From Tubiluchus corallicola (lineage: Eukaryota > Priapulida > Priapulimorpha > Priapulimorphida > Tubiluchidae), in the NCBI GenBank assembly GCA_030141605.1, contig JAQGDQ010000074.1, forward strand, positions 492,773-556,772: a stretch of DNA of 64,000 nt. Reading direction: 5' to 3'. Within the stretch, counting starts at the first letter, position 1; each line of letters begins with the position of its first letter. The position numbers and the translations under genes are program-made. The notes under the pieces are model-generated. The model ran no database searches. It was not told the DNA's origin and saw only the letters and a program-made list of their open reading frames with translations. Positions 63,641-64,000 of this stretch are shown one piece after another.

Positions 63641-64000
63641 CTATTATCAAAAATTATATAACTATAAACCTCGCCGTCTTCTGCACGTTCTGTAACCTTT
63701 TCTTCCTTACTATATTTTGAAATTGTGTAATTATGAGTATTTTGGGACGATCTGATCTAGAATATCCTTTGAAGTATATGCATCATTCGCGTCCTTTACA
63801 GCTTTAACATTAGAGTCTTCTACCACTTTTGCAATTTATGCATCTAGAACATACTTAAATCTTGATGTGCCATCAATAGCTTATGGTTCCGCTTGTCACA
63901 TTATGTGCATAAAAGACTATATGACTAGAACACAAAGTGGAAGACCATGTCATGAGCTTGAGGCATGTACATGTCAATCTGATTCACACACTAACTGAGT
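63641..64000 (-). other. Possible further coding remnants upstream of the repeat gene
   Basis: On the minus strand, about 63730-63850 reads VVEDSNVKAVKDANDAYTSK and continues ILDQIVPK before a stop. About 63665-63715 reads KEEKVTERAEDGE. Both resemble the acidic composition of the neighbouring exons, but I cannot define a consistent pair of splice sites. They may be exons, old duplicated repeat units, or chance. Confidence 0.2.

Overview
This is a metazoan nuclear sequence, AT-rich and mostly non-coding. Short exons with GT/AG borders sit far apart, introns run to 8.7 kb, and there are many microsatellites and decayed retro- and DNA transposons. The clearest gene is a kainate-type ionotropic glutamate receptor. 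Its motifs (HLETRW, GVAAIFGPQS, YGGTNITAF) look most like protostome, probably arthropod, receptors. That placement is a judgement from memory of the family, not a search.

Layout. 1-19.7 kb, minus strand: five consecutive exons (19542-19697, 10608-10859, 7336-7538, 3084-3137, 1660-1887) encode about 297 residues of the extracellular amino-terminal domain. All splice phases agree. The signal-peptide exon was not found, and the ligand-binding and channel exons must lie left of base 1. The introns hold a Penelope-type terminal remnant with a hammerhead-like core, tRNA-derived SINE copies, an ATT/ATC microsatellite and a TACGA pentanucleotide array. 20.8-24 kb: a broken BEL/Pao gag, a 17-bp minisatellite, and a 1318-bp hAT element with intact target-site duplications that carries a nested 96-bp hAT MITE with its own intact duplications. 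29.5-30.8 kb: a decayed LINE. 35.7-36.65 kb: a probable old hAT copy. 37.8-38.6 kb: two possible orphan exons of a membrane protein. 41-58 kb: simple repeats, more SINE-like copies, degenerate tandem arrays and a second reverse-transcriptase fragment.

58.8-64 kb, minus strand: the end of an unrecognised gene. A large terminal exon (58811-61251) encodes a hydrophilic Ser/Glu/Asp-rich protein with four exact-length 51-residue tandem repeats and diverged relatives of the same motif. An upstream exon (63473-63640) joins it in matching phase.

There is no sign of bacterial operons, CRISPR arrays or a clustered multi-gene system. The most distinctive items are the nested hAT pair, the 51-residue repeat gene, the hammerhead-like Penelope remnant and a possible SINE family. 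All splice sites were read by eye.
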